64,000 nt of DNA from Aldehydirespirator sp965205155. Lineage in GTDB: Bacteria; Actinomycetota; Acidimicrobiia; Acidimicrobiales; Aldehydirespiratoraceae. Each line of letters begins with the position of its first letter. Position 1 is the stretch's first letter. The notes beneath the pieces are model-generated. The model saw only the letters and a list, made by a program, of their open reading frames with translations. It had not been told where the DNA came from and did no database searches. The stretch spans positions 2,046,001-2,110,000 of the forward strand of contig OZ242033.1 of the NCBI GenBank assembly GCA_965205155.1. The letters run 5' to 3'. Positions 1 to 8,417 of the stretch are shown here, piece after piece. The position numbers and the translations under genes are program-made.

Positions 1-954
1 GACTCGCATGCCGCCGGCGAGAGCGGTCCCGCTCATCCCACCGGGGGCTGGTGGGCCGAGTTGATCGGTCCCGGCAAGGCGATCGACACCGACCGCTACT
101 TCGTGGTGTGCAGCAACGTGCTGGGCGGCTGCCAGGGCACGACCGGTCCCGCCGACTTCGACCCCGCGGCCGGGCGGCGCTACGGGCCGCGCTTCCCGGT
201 CGTGACGATCCGAGACATGGTGCGGGCCCAGGCTCTGCTGGCCGATCACCTTGGCATCGCGGGATGGCTCGGCGTGGTCGGCGGGTCGATGGGCGGCATG
301 CAGGTGCTGGAGTGGGCGGCCATGTACCCCAGGAGGGTGCAGTCGATCCTGCCGCTGGCCACCTGCGCCGCGGCCAGCGCCCTGCAGGTCGCTTGGAGCA
401 CGGTGGAGCGCCTGGCCATCGCCACCGACCCCGGCTGGTGCGACGGCGACTACTACGACAAGCCCGAGGGGCCCTGGATGGGCCTGGCGGTGGCCCGCCA
501 GATCGCCCAGGTGACCTACCGGTCCGGTGAGTCCTTCGAGCGCCGTTTCGGGCGGCAGATGTTCGATCCCGTCGAGGCCTTCGATCTGTGGGGACGCTTC
601 CAGATGGAGTCGTACCTGGACCACCACGGCCAGAAGCTGGTGAAGCGCTTCGACGCCAACACCTATGTGGTGCTCAACCGGTCGATGGACCTGCACGACA
701 TCGGGCGGGGCAGGGGCGGCACCGCCGCCGCGCTCGGCCGCATCCGCGTGCCGGTTCTGACCGCGTCGGTTCGCAGCGACCGCCTGTACCCGCCCCACGA
801 GCAGCGGGAGCTGCGCGACGGGATCCTCGCGGGCGGCGGGGACTGCCGCCTCGTGACGCTCGACAGCGACGAGGGCCACGACGGGTTCCTGCTCGAGCAC
901 GAGCTGCTGCACGATCCGGTCAGCCGCTTCCTGGAGGAGGTTCACGGTGACTGA
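1..954 (+). CDS. metX: Homoserine O-acetyltransferase (5' partial)
   Basis: This enzyme transfers an acetyl group from acetyl-CoA to homoserine, the first committed step of methionine synthesis, in the cytoplasm. The reading frame is open from base 1, so the N-terminus lies outside the window; the visible start reads HAAG followed by a WW-rich stretch and IGPGKAIDTDRYF, which is typical of the family. The nucleophile elbow GGSMGGMQ and the C-terminal catalytic region with D and H (DSDEGHDGF) are present, so the alpha/beta-hydrolase triad looks intact. The stop overlaps the GTG start of the next gene by 8 bp, pointing to an operon with the sulfhydrylase that uses its product. Confidence 0.93.
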   Translation, partial: DSHAAGESGPAHPTGGWWAELIGPGKAIDTDRYFVVCSNVLGGCQGTTGPADFDPAAGRRYGPRFPVVTIRDMVRAQALLADHLGIAGWLGVVGGSMGGMQVLEWAAMYPRRVQSILPLATCAAASALQVAWSTVERLAIATDPGWCDGDYYDKPEGPWMGLAVARQIAQVTYRSGESFERRFGRQMFDPVEAFDLWGRFQMESYLDHHGQKLVKRFDANTYVVLNRSMDLHDIGRGRGGTAAALGRIRVPVLTASVRSDRLYPPHEQRELRDGILAGGGDCRLVTLDSDEGHDGFLLEHELLHDPVSRFLEEVHGD

Positions 955-2143
955 CGCCGAACTGCACGCCCACACCCGGGCGATCCGGGCCGGCCGCGCC
1001 GACAACCAGAACGCGCTGGCCCCGATCCTGTGGGCCACGTCAACGTTCACCGCGGCCAGCGTCGCCGAGGCCCGCGACCTCGCGGTCGACACCCACTCGA
1101 CCCGGTTCTACACCCGCTACGGCAACCCGACGGTCAAGGCGTTCGAGGACGTCGTGGCCGACCTCGAGGGCACCGAGTCGGCCCGGGCGTTCGCCTCGGG
1201 CATGGGCGCGTTGAGCGCCATCGTGCTGGGGCTGTGCTCCAGCGGCGACCACATAGTGGCCCAGCGCCAGCTCTACGGCGGCACGCAGCTGCTGTTGCAG
1301 ACGGCCTGTCCCCGCTTCGGCATCGGCGTGACCTTCGTCGACGGCACCGAGCCCGGCGCGTTCGCCGATGCCGTCATCCCCGGTCGCACGATGCTGGTGA
1401 TCGCGGAGTCGCCCGCCAACCCGAAGCTCGATGTGGTCGATCTGGCCGAGGTGGGCGCCATCGCCGGGCCGATGACGGTGGTGGACTCGACGTTCGCCAC
1501 GCCGCTGGGGCAGAGGCCGGCCGAGTTCGGGGTCGACCTGGTGGTGCATTCGGCCACCAAGGCCATCGCCGGCCACAACGATGCCACCATCGGGGTGGTG
1601 GCCGGCAGCGAGGAGTTGCTGGCGTGGCTGTGGAACTACGCCGTGCTGCACGGTGCGGCGGCCTCGCCGTTCGACGCCCTGAACGCCCTGAGGGGAATCC
1701 GCACGCTGGCGGTGCGCCTGCGTCAGCAGACCGGCACCGCCACCGCGCTGGCCGAAGCGCTCGGGAGTCATCCGGCGGTCGAGGCCGTGTACTACCCGGG
1801 CTTGGCCTCCCATCCCCAGCATGAGCTGGCGGCCAGGCAGATGGACCTGGCCGGGGGCCTGGTCACCTTCGACCTGAAGGGCGGGTACGAGGCCGGCAAG
1901 GCATTCATGGAGGAGGTCCGGGTGGTGCAGTTCGCCACCTCGCTGGGCGGTCCGGAGAGCCTGGTCACCCATCCGGCGTCCACCACCCATGTGAGCCTGC
2001 TGCCCGAGGAGCTCGAGGCGCTGTGCGTCGGTCAGGGCACCGTCCGGTTCTCGGCGGGCCTGGAGCACACCGGCGATGTGGTCGCCGACGTGGTCGGGGC
2101 TCTGGACCGGATCGACGGCAGCGCGGCTTCCTCGGCCCGGTAG
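947..2143 (+). CDS. O-acetylhomoserine sulfhydrylase / cystathionine gamma-synthase family (PLP)
   Basis: A 398-residue PLP enzyme of the Cys/Met metabolism family. It probably replaces the acetyl group of O-acetylhomoserine with sulfide or cysteine, giving homocysteine or cystathionine. The substrate-binding YGNPT motif near residue 60 and the PLP-lysine motif VVHSATKAIAGHND near residue 200 are visible, and the length is normal. The GTG start at 947 overlaps the end of metX, and coupling to metX favours an acetylated substrate. Whether it acts as MetY, MetZ or MetB cannot be decided from motifs, so no symbol is given. Confidence 0.88.
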   Translation: MTDAELHAHTRAIRAGRADNQNALAPILWATSTFTAASVAEARDLAVDTHSTRFYTRYGNPTVKAFEDVVADLEGTESARAFASGMGALSAIVLGLCSSGDHIVAQRQLYGGTQLLLQTACPRFGIGVTFVDGTEPGAFADAVIPGRTMLVIAESPANPKLDVVDLAEVGAIAGPMTVVDSTFATPLGQRPAEFGVDLVVHSATKAIAGHNDATIGVVAGSEELLAWLWNYAVLHGAAASPFDALNALRGIRTLAVRLRQQTGTATALAEALGSHPAVEAVYYPGLASHPQHELAARQMDLAGGLVTFDLKGGYEAGKAFMEEVRVVQFATSLGGPESLVTHPASTTHVSLLPEELEALCVGQGTVRFSAGLEHTGDVVADVVGALDRIDGSAASSAR

Positions 2144-2151
2144 CGTCGAAG

Positions 2152-2868
2152 ATGGTGCGCTTGTTCAGAGGTTGGATGACGGCACCGCTGCTTGCGGTGG
2201 CGCTGTGCCTGCTGGCGGCCGGGCCGGCCTCGGCTGCCGACGGCGGCGACGAGCTGGTTGTCAGTGTCGACCAGTCCGACTCCCTGGGCCTGGTCAAGAC
2301 GGCCCAGTCCGATGGCGGCACCGATGCGGACTCCGGTCCGGACCGGCGCCTGGTCGGGCGGGAGAGCGGCGAGCGGGTGGATGCGGTGGTGATCGCCCTC
2401 TGGACCATCGCCGGGGTGATGACCGTGCTGCTCGGGGTCTTCCTGTGGCACACCAGCCCTCGCCGGCGCCTGCGGTTGGCGGGCCCGTCGGCTGAGCTGT
2501 TCGACGGCGCCGAGGGGAGTGTCGGACCGTCCGAGGATGCGTCGACCGGGGATGTGGCGGCCGAGGATGTGGCGGCCGAGGATGTGGCGAGCGGGGATGT
2601 GGCGGCCGAGGATGCGGCGAGCGGGGATGTGGCGGCCGAGGACGAGTCGCGAGAGGACTCGCTCGAGGGTGGCGTTGGCGGGAGGGTGCGAGAGGCGCTC
2701 CTCTGGCTCCGCTCGCGGGTGGCTCCGCAACAGGTTTCGGTGCCTGCCGTCGATGAGGTTTCGGTGTCTGCCGTCGATGACTCCCAGCAGGAGTCCGGCA
2801 GGGATTCCGAGGACGAGTCGGCTGTGTGGAAGTTCGGCGAGGAGGACGGCGGGGAGCGTTCGGTCTAG
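2152..2868 (+). CDS. Single-pass membrane protein with acidic pseudo-repeats
   Basis: A 238-residue protein of unknown function. It starts with a clear signal peptide (MVRLFRGWMTAPLLAVALCL, then AGPASA), has one membrane helix at about residues 80-103 (VIALWTIAGVMTVLLGVFLW), and a long acidic tail facing the cytoplasm. At about residues 128-165 the tail consists of near-repeats of a GDVAAEDVA unit, produced by a tandem DNA repeat at roughly 2537-2645. The ATG at 2152 was chosen because it gives the signal peptide; a second ATG at 2176 is possible. It lies 8 bp after the sulfhydrylase and may be co-transcribed, but the function does not follow from that. Repeat number is likely to vary between strains. 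Confidence 0.65.
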   Translation: MVRLFRGWMTAPLLAVALCLLAAGPASAADGGDELVVSVDQSDSLGLVKTAQSDGGTDADSGPDRRLVGRESGERVDAVVIALWTIAGVMTVLLGVFLWHTSPRRRLRLAGPSAELFDGAEGSVGPSEDASTGDVAAEDVAAEDVASGDVAAEDAASGDVAAEDESREDSLEGGVGGRVREALLWLRSRVAPQQVSVPAVDEVSVSAVDDSQQESGRDSEDESAVWKFGEEDGGERSV

Positions 2869-2878
2869 ATTGGCGGCC

Positions 2879-3106
2879 ATGGCCGACGGTTTCGATGCTG
2901 ACGCGATGATCGAGCGCTTCCGAGAGCGCGCCGCGGGGGTCAAGCGCCGGAACCTTCCGCCGGTGGCGGGCGAGGAGCGGAGGCACTTCCTGGAGCAGGC
3001 CCAGCTGGACTTCCAGGACTTCGCCATGATCGGCGACGCCACCGCCACGTTCACCGAAGGCGTCCTGCAGCTGACCATCGATCTGCGGCCGCCGGAGGCC
3101 GGCTGA
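2879..3106 (+). CDS. Small conserved-looking acidic protein, function unknown
   Basis: A 75-residue soluble protein beginning MADGFDADAMIERFRERAAG. The ATG at 2879 lies 10 bp after the preceding stop, so it is probably in the same transcript. It has an amphipathic N-terminal helix with alternating charge and a C-terminal beta-like stretch (TATFTEGVLQLTIDLRPP), with no membrane segment or signal peptide. No family was recognised. Codon use matches the neighbours, which supports it as a real gene. Confidence 0.55.
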   Translation: MADGFDADAMIERFRERAAGVKRRNLPPVAGEERRHFLEQAQLDFQDFAMIGDATATFTEGVLQLTIDLRPPEAG

Positions 3107-3148
3107 AGGCGTGGGCCTCGGGGTGTTGGCGGTAGGATCGGCCATCCC

Positions 3149-3221
3149 GCGGACGTAGCTCAGTTGGTAGAGCGCAACCTTGCCAAGGTTGAGGTCGCCG
3201 GTTCGAAGCCGGTCGTCCGCT
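3149..3221 (+). tRNA. tRNA-Gly (GCC)
   Basis: A 73-nt cloverleaf. The acceptor stem GCGGACG pairs with CGTCCGC, the anticodon stem CAACC/GGTTG encloses the loop TTGCCAA with anticodon GCC, and the T arm has GGTTCGAAGCC. No CCA is encoded. The next gene starts 4 bp after its end. Confidence 0.96.
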
Positions 3222-3224
3222 CGG

Positions 3225-3815
3225 ATGGATACCGCCGGAGCCCTCCGTGGTGACCTTGGAGCGGGGCTCGGCGCGATAGGGGGCGTGGCGCTCTGCACGC
3301 TCGGCGACTATTGGCGACCGGACCGTGACGAGCGCACCGGGATCGGCGAGCTGGTCCACCGGGCCAAGGACGGGGACGATCCGGGGGCTGCGACGGAGCT
3401 GGCTGAGCGGTTCGCCGGCCTGGCACCGGGCCTGCCGGAGGCGCGAGGCGGCGTGCCGCGGCTGGTGGCGCCGGTCCCGTCCCGGCCGGCCGCGGACGGC
3501 GACGATGCCCGCCCGCATCTCGCTGAGCTGCTGGCTGCGTCGTTGGCCGCGGCCGGGGCGGGGGAGTACCGGCCGGAGCTTGTGGAGAAGACCAACCCCA
3601 CGCCCCGCCTGCGTCACGTTGATCCCGAGCACCGAGCCGAGGTGGCGGCCTCAGCGGGCTACAGGGCTCGTGAGCCGGTGGCCGGACGCCACATCGTGGT
3701 GGTCGATGATGTGGTGCTCACCGGCACGACGCTTGGCGCGGTGACCGCCTGCCTGCGCGACGCGGGAGCGGCCTCGGTGACGGCGGCGGTAGCGGCCCGC
3801 ACTCGGCTGCGCTGA
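3225..3815 (+). CDS. Phosphoribosyltransferase-fold protein (ComF-like)
   Basis: A 196-residue protein with a type I phosphoribosyltransferase PRPP loop near its C-terminus (HIVVVDDVVLTGTTLGAV), preceded by EKTNPTPRLRHVDPEHRAE, a pattern seen in ComF/GntX-like proteins. ComF proteins are linked to DNA uptake or to uncharacterised salvage reactions. The CxxC zinc-finger pairs common at the N-terminus of ComF are absent, so this may be a shorter stand-alone form. The ATG at 3225 was preferred because earlier starts lie inside the tRNA-Gly gene. Confidence 0.7.
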   Translation: MDTAGALRGDLGAGLGAIGGVALCTLGDYWRPDRDERTGIGELVHRAKDGDDPGAATELAERFAGLAPGLPEARGGVPRLVAPVPSRPAADGDDARPHLAELLAASLAAAGAGEYRPELVEKTNPTPRLRHVDPEHRAEVAASAGYRAREPVAGRHIVVVDDVVLTGTTLGAVTACLRDAGAASVTAAVAARTRLR

Positions 3816-3844
3816 AACAGCGCGAGTCAGCGGGCAGGACTCCG

Positions 3845-4249
3845 TCAGTCCCGTCCGGTACCCGGTTGCTCGTGCATGCGCCGCAGCGCCGCTGCGATGT
3901 CGTCAACGCTGAGGGAGCCCGCGGCGGCGGCCATGACGAGTTCGTACACGTCGTCGTTGGCGGCTGCGCGCACGCTGGCCTCGTTGAGTTCCAGGAAGAC
4001 GGACGCCGCAAGCCAGCCGAGGCGCTTGTTGCCGTCGATGAGGGGGTGGCTGTTGACGACCGACTGCAGAAGCGCGCCGGCTTTGGTCCAGACATCCGGG
4101 TACGCGTCCTCGCCGAAGGCTGAGGCCTGTGGTCGTGCCGCGGCTGCCCCGAGAAGTCCGACATCGCGCACCGGCGGAGGCTCGCCGAGCAGCCGGCGGG
4201 CCAGTTCCAGGAGGTCCTCAGTGTCGAGGTACTCGAAGCTGCGGCTCAC
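3845..4249 (-). CDS. Doc-type Fic-fold toxin
   Basis: A 134-residue Fic/Doc-family protein. The motif HPLIDGNKRLGW (about residues 68-79) matches the Doc signature HxFxDGNKR, with Leu for Phe. Doc toxins phosphorylate elongation factor EF-Tu and stop translation. The start overlaps the end of the upstream antitoxin-like gene by 4 bp (ATGA type), the usual TA arrangement with antitoxin first. The length is close to phage P1 Doc (126 residues). Toxicity is inferred from the family. Confidence 0.85.
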   Translation of the reverse strand: MSRSFEYLDTEDLLELARRLLGEPPPVRDVGLLGAAAARPQASAFGEDAYPDVWTKAGALLQSVVNSHPLIDGNKRLGWLAASVFLELNEASVRAAANDDVYELVMAAAAGSLSVDDIAAALRRMHEQPGTGRD

Positions 4250-4449
4250 TCGCCCAGCCGCCGGAGCGCGTCGGCGTGGCGCTCCATGATCGCGTCGGCC
4301 GCGGTTGCGACCCGGTCGCGATGCTCAGCCCTGGCGACGTACTCGCGCACCGCCCGCCGGACCGCCTCCTGCATGGAGGTGCCGTCGAGCGCGGCTCGCA
4401 TCCGCAGAGCGTCCTGCTCCTCCTCGGTCAACCTGAGTGTCATCGCCAT
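4246..4449 (-). CDS. Antitoxin partner of Doc-type toxin (ribbon-helix-helix)
   Basis: A 67-residue protein with an N-terminal beta-strand and two helices (MTLRLTEEEQDALRMRAALD, then GTSMQEAVRRAVREYVARAE), matching a CopG/Arc ribbon-helix-helix DNA-binding fold. The C-terminal helix would neutralise the toxin. It overlaps the toxin gene by 4 bp and should be autoregulatory. No clear Shine-Dalgarno sequence precedes the ATG, while AT-rich DNA with a near-palindrome lies just upstream, so leaderless initiation is possible. Confidence 0.75.
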   Translation of the reverse strand: MAMTLRLTEEEQDALRMRAALDGTSMQEAVRRAVREYVARAEHRDRVATAADAIMERHADALRRLGE

Positions 4450-4457
4450 GGCAAAAT

Positions 4458-4474
4458 GGTATCAAATCGATATC
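4458..4474. promoter_or_regulatory. Putative operator/-10 of the Doc TA operon
   Basis: GGTATC-AAATC-GATATC is an inverted repeat with one mismatch, 8 bp upstream of the antitoxin start on the minus strand, in AT-rich DNA unlike its surroundings. On the minus strand GATACC could act as a -10 element. The position suits autoregulation; this is inference from symmetry and location only. Confidence 0.4.
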
Positions 4475-4530
4475 ACACCCGTGCGACGTGACGTGGGCGA
4501 CCCCATAGCGCCGGTACGCTGCGAGTCCCT

Positions 4531-4605
4531 GCGCCGGTGCCCGAGCGGACCAAGGGAACGGCCTGCAAAGCCGTAAAGCCGCGGGTTCAAATCCCGCCCG
4601 GCGCT
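4531..4605 (+). tRNA. tRNA-Cys (GCA)
   Basis: The acceptor stem GCGCCGG pairs with CCGGCGC. The anticodon stem ACGGC/GCCGT encloses CTGCAAA with anticodon GCA, and the T stem GCGGG/CCCGC encloses TTCAAAT. CCA is encoded directly after position 4605. The anticodon arm matches other actinobacterial tRNA-Cys genes. The low-GC membrane-protein gene lies within 0.7 kb downstream. Confidence 0.94.
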
Positions 4606-4608
4606 CCA

Positions 4609-5205
4609 GTCCAGTTTCCAGTGGCGCCTTCGCCTGCATTCTGCGTTTGGGTTCGCCAAACTGACCGCAAGTGCTCTGGGTGGCGCGATTGGATGCCTGG
4701 ATGGGCTATCTCGCCGTTGGTTGAGCGCGATCCAGGTGGTCGGTGATTCCTCTGGACTGCGCTCGGGTGCGCCCAGGTCGGCGGCCTCAGGCCGCCGACC
4801 TGGACTTGAGTCCCTAGTGGGCGTCAGGGGGTGCTCGGTTGGGTTGTGGCTGATTGTTCCCGGGCTCTGGTGCGGGTAAGGGGGTCTGGCTGCCGTGTTA
4901 CGGTCTGTGGTCATGGCATGGCCAACTGCTGCAATAGGCAGCACATCCAACCGGCTGCGAGTGTTCTCGTCGGATACCGCGAGCCCCGGATTCGTTGCCT
5001 TGTGCTGGGGAGGCTTCCAGACTGCTCGGTGGTTGGCATGCTGGCGTACCGCGGGACACCCAGCCTACGTGCGGTGGCACCGGCACTCCAGAACTCGTAC
5101 CGAGTATTGGGTCCCCGCAAACAGCACTCTGACGTCGACCGCTCTGGTTGGAGCACCCGGGCCATGCCAACGTAGCGCTACTCGTAGCTGCGGACTCGCA
5201 TCAAG
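4609..5205. other. Intergenic region downstream of tRNA-Cys
   Basis: About 600 bp without a convincing gene. The possible reading frames overlap on both strands and have no recognisable product or ribosome site. The only clear structure is a 15-bp perfect hairpin at 4773-4803. The composition shifts towards lower GC near the end, where the atypical membrane-protein gene begins. Confidence 0.5.
4773..4803. terminator. Long perfect hairpin, possible terminator
   Basis: CCAGGTCGGCGGCCT, one C, then the exact reverse complement AGGCCGCCGACCTGG: a 15-bp stem with a single-base loop. No T-tract follows on either strand, so it is either a GC-rich actinobacterial terminator or a palindromic repeat. 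Confidence 0.45.
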
Positions 5206-7269
5206 TTGCCGGAGACATCCGATGCGCGGCCGGCAGTATCTGGACCGACGATCCGGGCCCGATCTCGATTAAGGAAGCTGAGCCTGGGAAAGAGACCCGT
5301 GATACGACACACGACTGATCCGAAGCCCGCTCGTCGCGGTACCACTCACGCGCTAGTCCTCGTGGGTGTCGCCGCGGTCATGTTCTCGCTTATCCCTATC
5401 TCGATCGACGTTTCTGGCAGTAGTGGCGCTCCCATGGCGGTTGGTGCTGGCTTTATCGTCGGCTATGCGCTCTCAACGCATGTGGCGCGTTACTATAGTT
5501 CGGACAATCGACCAGTATCGTATCGACACATACTCCGAAGATGTCGCAGTGGCCAAGTCGCACTCGGAAGTCTCATTTTCTCCTTTGTTCTGATGGTCAT
5601 CAACTCGTTCGATTATCTCTTTTTCTCATGGTCTACCGTCTATATGGACACAGCGGTGAGTTCGTCATTGATGGAGATATGGCCGGTGCTCTGGATCTTG
5701 GCCTTCCAGTATATTGACAGGGCGAGATATGGGGTTAGTGAGTATCGAGTTGTTCCATTCATTACCGTCGTCCTAATGATACTGGGAGCTGGAGCAATAG
5801 CCCTTGTCATATTCTCTTCTGTGAGTACACAATTCTCTGATCAGAGCGCATCATTGCCCATACTCGGAATCCTCCTTGGCATTGTGGCTCCAGCAGTTGG
5901 CGCGTTGGGAGCATTCAACTTCCTTCTCACTGATCGAATACTGTTCGGCAAGACTCGGAGCGCCAAGGATGATTGGGCGATACTCGCCTCAGAGGATGTC
6001 GAACTTGAGCAAGTCGAGGAGTCCATCACGCATGCTGGCGTGGTGCTAAGTCGTGTTTGTGCCACACCTATTGTGGTACTTGTTGCTGTTCTTGATGATG
6101 GGTTTAGGTCTGCCCTCTTATCTCGTCCATTCCTGGGAGGACTATTGTGCGGGTTGCTGCTGAATGGACCGGGAAGCGTACTACTTCGGAGAGCACACAT
6201 CATTAGTTCACGACGAGAGATCATCTCGCTTCAGTACCTTTCTCCGATCTTGTCTCTGTTCTGGCTAGCACTCTTTACCAGCATCGATGTTGCAAGGATG
6301 GATTTTCTGATATTTGGTACAGTCAGTATTGTCGCACTCAACATGCTGATTAACGCTGACCCGGAGCAAAAGAAGGGAGTAGAGTTTGACGATAGGGAAG
6401 CCGGAGTTATTCAAGAACGTTACAGCCTAAAGGCTCTTGTGATTTCGTTGCTGGGATTTGGTATGTTGATCTTCTTTCGCGATGAACTCTTGACTGGTTA
6501 TGATCTTTCATGGAGCGAAGATGGGAGCTACTGGGCAGTGCTGGGATTGGCTTCTACAGTTTTCGCCCTTCTGTTAGCCTTCAGGCTGACTCGTGTAGAA
6601 TCGTTGCTCCTGGCAGAGGACTATAGGACGCTGGGGATAGTTCGTAGAGTCGAAATGCTTCCGAAGAAGATCTTTGGCACTCAAGATGATGAAGACTCAA
6701 AGATGTACTTGCTCGAATGGATTCGGCGCCTAAATCGAGCCAACAGCCTCGATGAGTATCGTCACGCATACAATCGTACACATCGCTTCTTTCAGGTCAT
6801 ATTGAACCGAATCGATGAGGGTGACTTGCAACTAACGGGTGAGGAGAAGCTAGAAGTGAGTGCAATTCGTACCGAACTTGATGCTCTTGCACATGGAAGG
6901 CAACATGCCCGGGAGTTCGCGGAACGGGTTGCCTTGTGGTTGATTGGCGGAACGATTGTAGTGATCTGTATGGCAGTGCCACCACAAGGCTCGGACTGGG
7001 CTCGCGTGTTGTCGGAGATCTTCTCTATTGTTCTTTCCTCAATCGTAATCTATCTCCTATTTCACCTAGCTGATCTGCGCCGGTCACGTGCTGATGAGCT
7101 TCTGATGGAGAAGGATCCCGATTGGAAGTTCTTGTCGGATGGACTATATGTCCGCTTCCGTGACGAGAACGATGCGACATGGCAACGGATTTTCTCTGGG
7201 CTCATCATTGTCGGGATCGTGGCTACGGTTGTGGGACTGTTGGTTTGGAATCGGTTGGGCTTTACGTGA
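5206..7269 (+). CDS. Large multi-pass membrane protein, DMT/EamA-like N-terminal half, low GC
   Basis: Up to 687 residues. The N-terminal about 400 residues have roughly ten hydrophobic segments arranged like a drug/metabolite-transporter (EamA-type) protein. A further membrane pair follows, then a charged, probably cytoplasmic helical stretch (about 490-580), then three C-terminal membrane helices. No substrate or enzymatic motif was recognised. The start is uncertain: TTG at 5206 opens the longest frame, but GTG at 5299 is preceded by GGGAAAGAG at good spacing and may be the true start. The gene is clearly less GC-rich than its neighbours and uses A/T-ending codons, which suggests recent transfer. 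Transport function is weak inference. Confidence 0.7.
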   Translation: MPETSDARPAVSGPTIRARSRLRKLSLGKRPVIRHTTDPKPARRGTTHALVLVGVAAVMFSLIPISIDVSGSSGAPMAVGAGFIVGYALSTHVARYYSSDNRPVSYRHILRRCRSGQVALGSLIFSFVLMVINSFDYLFFSWSTVYMDTAVSSSLMEIWPVLWILAFQYIDRARYGVSEYRVVPFITVVLMILGAGAIALVIFSSVSTQFSDQSASLPILGILLGIVAPAVGALGAFNFLLTDRILFGKTRSAKDDWAILASEDVELEQVEESITHAGVVLSRVCATPIVVLVAVLDDGFRSALLSRPFLGGLLCGLLLNGPGSVLLRRAHIISSRREIISLQYLSPILSLFWLALFTSIDVARMDFLIFGTVSIVALNMLINADPEQKKGVEFDDREAGVIQERYSLKALVISLLGFGMLIFFRDELLTGYDLSWSEDGSYWAVLGLASTVFALLLAFRLTRVESLLLAEDYRTLGIVRRVEMLPKKIFGTQDDEDSKMYLLEWIRRLNRANSLDEYRHAYNRTHRFFQVILNRIDEGDLQLTGEEKLEVSAIRTELDALAHGRQHAREFAERVALWLIGGTIVVICMAVPPQGSDWARVLSEIFSIVLSSIVIYLLFHLADLRRSRADELLMEKDPDWKFLSDGLYVRFRDENDATWQRIFSGLIIVGIVATVVGLLVWNRLGFT

Positions 7270-7299
7270 GCACGAGATGACGCCGAGGGGATTAACGGC

Positions 7300-7706
7300 G
7301 TGACCCCAGGGTGCTATGTTCCGTGTGTGACGCCGGACTTCTTCCATTATGGGAGCAGCGACGTACCTCCGAGGCTTGTTAGGCAGCGTTCCTGGCCGAG
7401 CATTTCGGGAAGTTGGGCCGATCTTGAGGAAAGCACCACCTTGAATCCCTCGCTAGCAGGAGGTGGGCGAACCAGCTACGCAAACCAGAGTTCGACCGTC
7501 GATTGTTGGTCGCGTCGGGTCCTCTCAAGAAGCCCCTGCCCCAAAGCACCCGCGAACAGCAGCGCGAGCACCGCCGTATGTGGGACTGGATCAAGAGCGC
7601 GGAACGAGTGGCCCTCAGGGAGGCTGAAGAGGACCTTCGCTACTATGGGAATCCTTGGGGAGCATTCAAGACAGCGAAGAAAGTGTACGACCGGTTCCGG
7701 ATCTGA
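7300..7706 (+). pseudogene. Decayed paralogue of the HExxH peptidase-like gene at 8418
   Basis: Two pieces in different frames match the intact protein encoded at 8418-9197. The first (about 7330-7440) reads PDFFHYGSSDVPP, then RLVRQRSWPS and ADLEES, like PRDFFVFRGTD, RLVRQRPWPT and PDLEEA. The second (about 7480-7600) reads LLVASGPLKKPLP, then TREQQREHRR, like LVVASGILRKPLP and TREQQREHRR. The middle third carrying the HExxH zinc site is missing and the frame changes between the pieces. A short C-terminal extension (WDWIKSAERVALREAEEDL) is unique to this copy. It is best explained as a duplicated gene that lost its core. Confidence 0.75.
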
Positions 7707-7839
7707 GCTGAGGCTTGGCGCGCACTAGGGAAGCCTCCGGGGTAGACGGCGGCGCGTGTCGTTCGCCTCTCGACGCGATGCGTAGCTGAGCGCTGCCCGC
7801 CGGTGGTGCGCGAAGCTAACTGACATCGGCATCGATGAT

Positions 7840-8409
7840 GTGCCCGAACTGATTGGCAACGGCGTGCGTTTGCGCGAACTCCGTGACAGCGACATCGCGC
7901 AGCGGGCGTCGTTGGGGCGTAGCCGTGAGATCATCCGCGGATTCGGCGGCGACCTCGACGCGGACGAGCCCATGACCGAAGCGGACGCCGCTGCAGAGCT
8001 GGGCCAGCGGTTCGGGCCGGGCCCGCACTGGGTGATCGCCGACCAACGCGACGTGTTCATCGGAGTGGTGCGCCTTGCTCCGATCGATGTTGCGAACCGG
8101 TCGGCACGGCTCGGTATCGGCATCCTTGATCCGGATCGCCTCGGTCAGGGACTTGGTAGCGAGGCAATTCGCCTCGCGCTGGGCTACGGGTTCGACTGTC
8201 TGGACCTGCATCGGGTGAGCCTCACTGTCCTGGCGGACAACTCCAGCGCTATCGCGGCCTACGCTCGATGCGGATTCGTCGTCGAGGGCCGATTTCGCGA
8301 CAGCCTCTGGCGCGACGGCACGTGGCACGACGACTTGTCCATGGCCATCCTCAAACCGCAGTGGGATGCTCAACGCGCTGGTGAGCAGGTGCCGCAAGCG
8401 GGGCGTTAG
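7840..8409 (+). CDS. GNAT N-acetyltransferase (RimJ/RimL-like)
   Basis: A 189-residue GNAT-fold acetyltransferase. The acetyl-CoA pyrophosphate loop appears as DRLGQGLGSEAIRLAL (about residues 102-117), and the downstream RVSLTVLADNSSAIAAYARCGFVVEGRFRD is the usual RimJ/RimL beta-strand and helix. The substrate is unknown; related proteins acetylate ribosomal-protein N-termini, antibiotics or amino acids. The GTG at 7840 is used here; overlapping ATGs at 7835 and 7838 are in other frames. It ends 8 bp before the peptidase-like gene and may be co-transcribed with it. Confidence 0.82.
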   Translation: MPELIGNGVRLRELRDSDIAQRASLGRSREIIRGFGGDLDADEPMTEADAAAELGQRFGPGPHWVIADQRDVFIGVVRLAPIDVANRSARLGIGILDPDRLGQGLGSEAIRLALGYGFDCLDLHRVSLTVLADNSSAIAAYARCGFVVEGRFRDSLWRDGTWHDDLSMAILKPQWDAQRAGEQVPQAGR

Positions 8410-8417
8410 GGGTCAAC

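Noticed and set aside
1040..2068. Long minus-strand frame opposite the sulfhydrylase gene
   Set aside because: It is an antisense shadow of a gene with a clear PLP motif; the composition is Arg/Gly/Gln-rich with no recognisable features.
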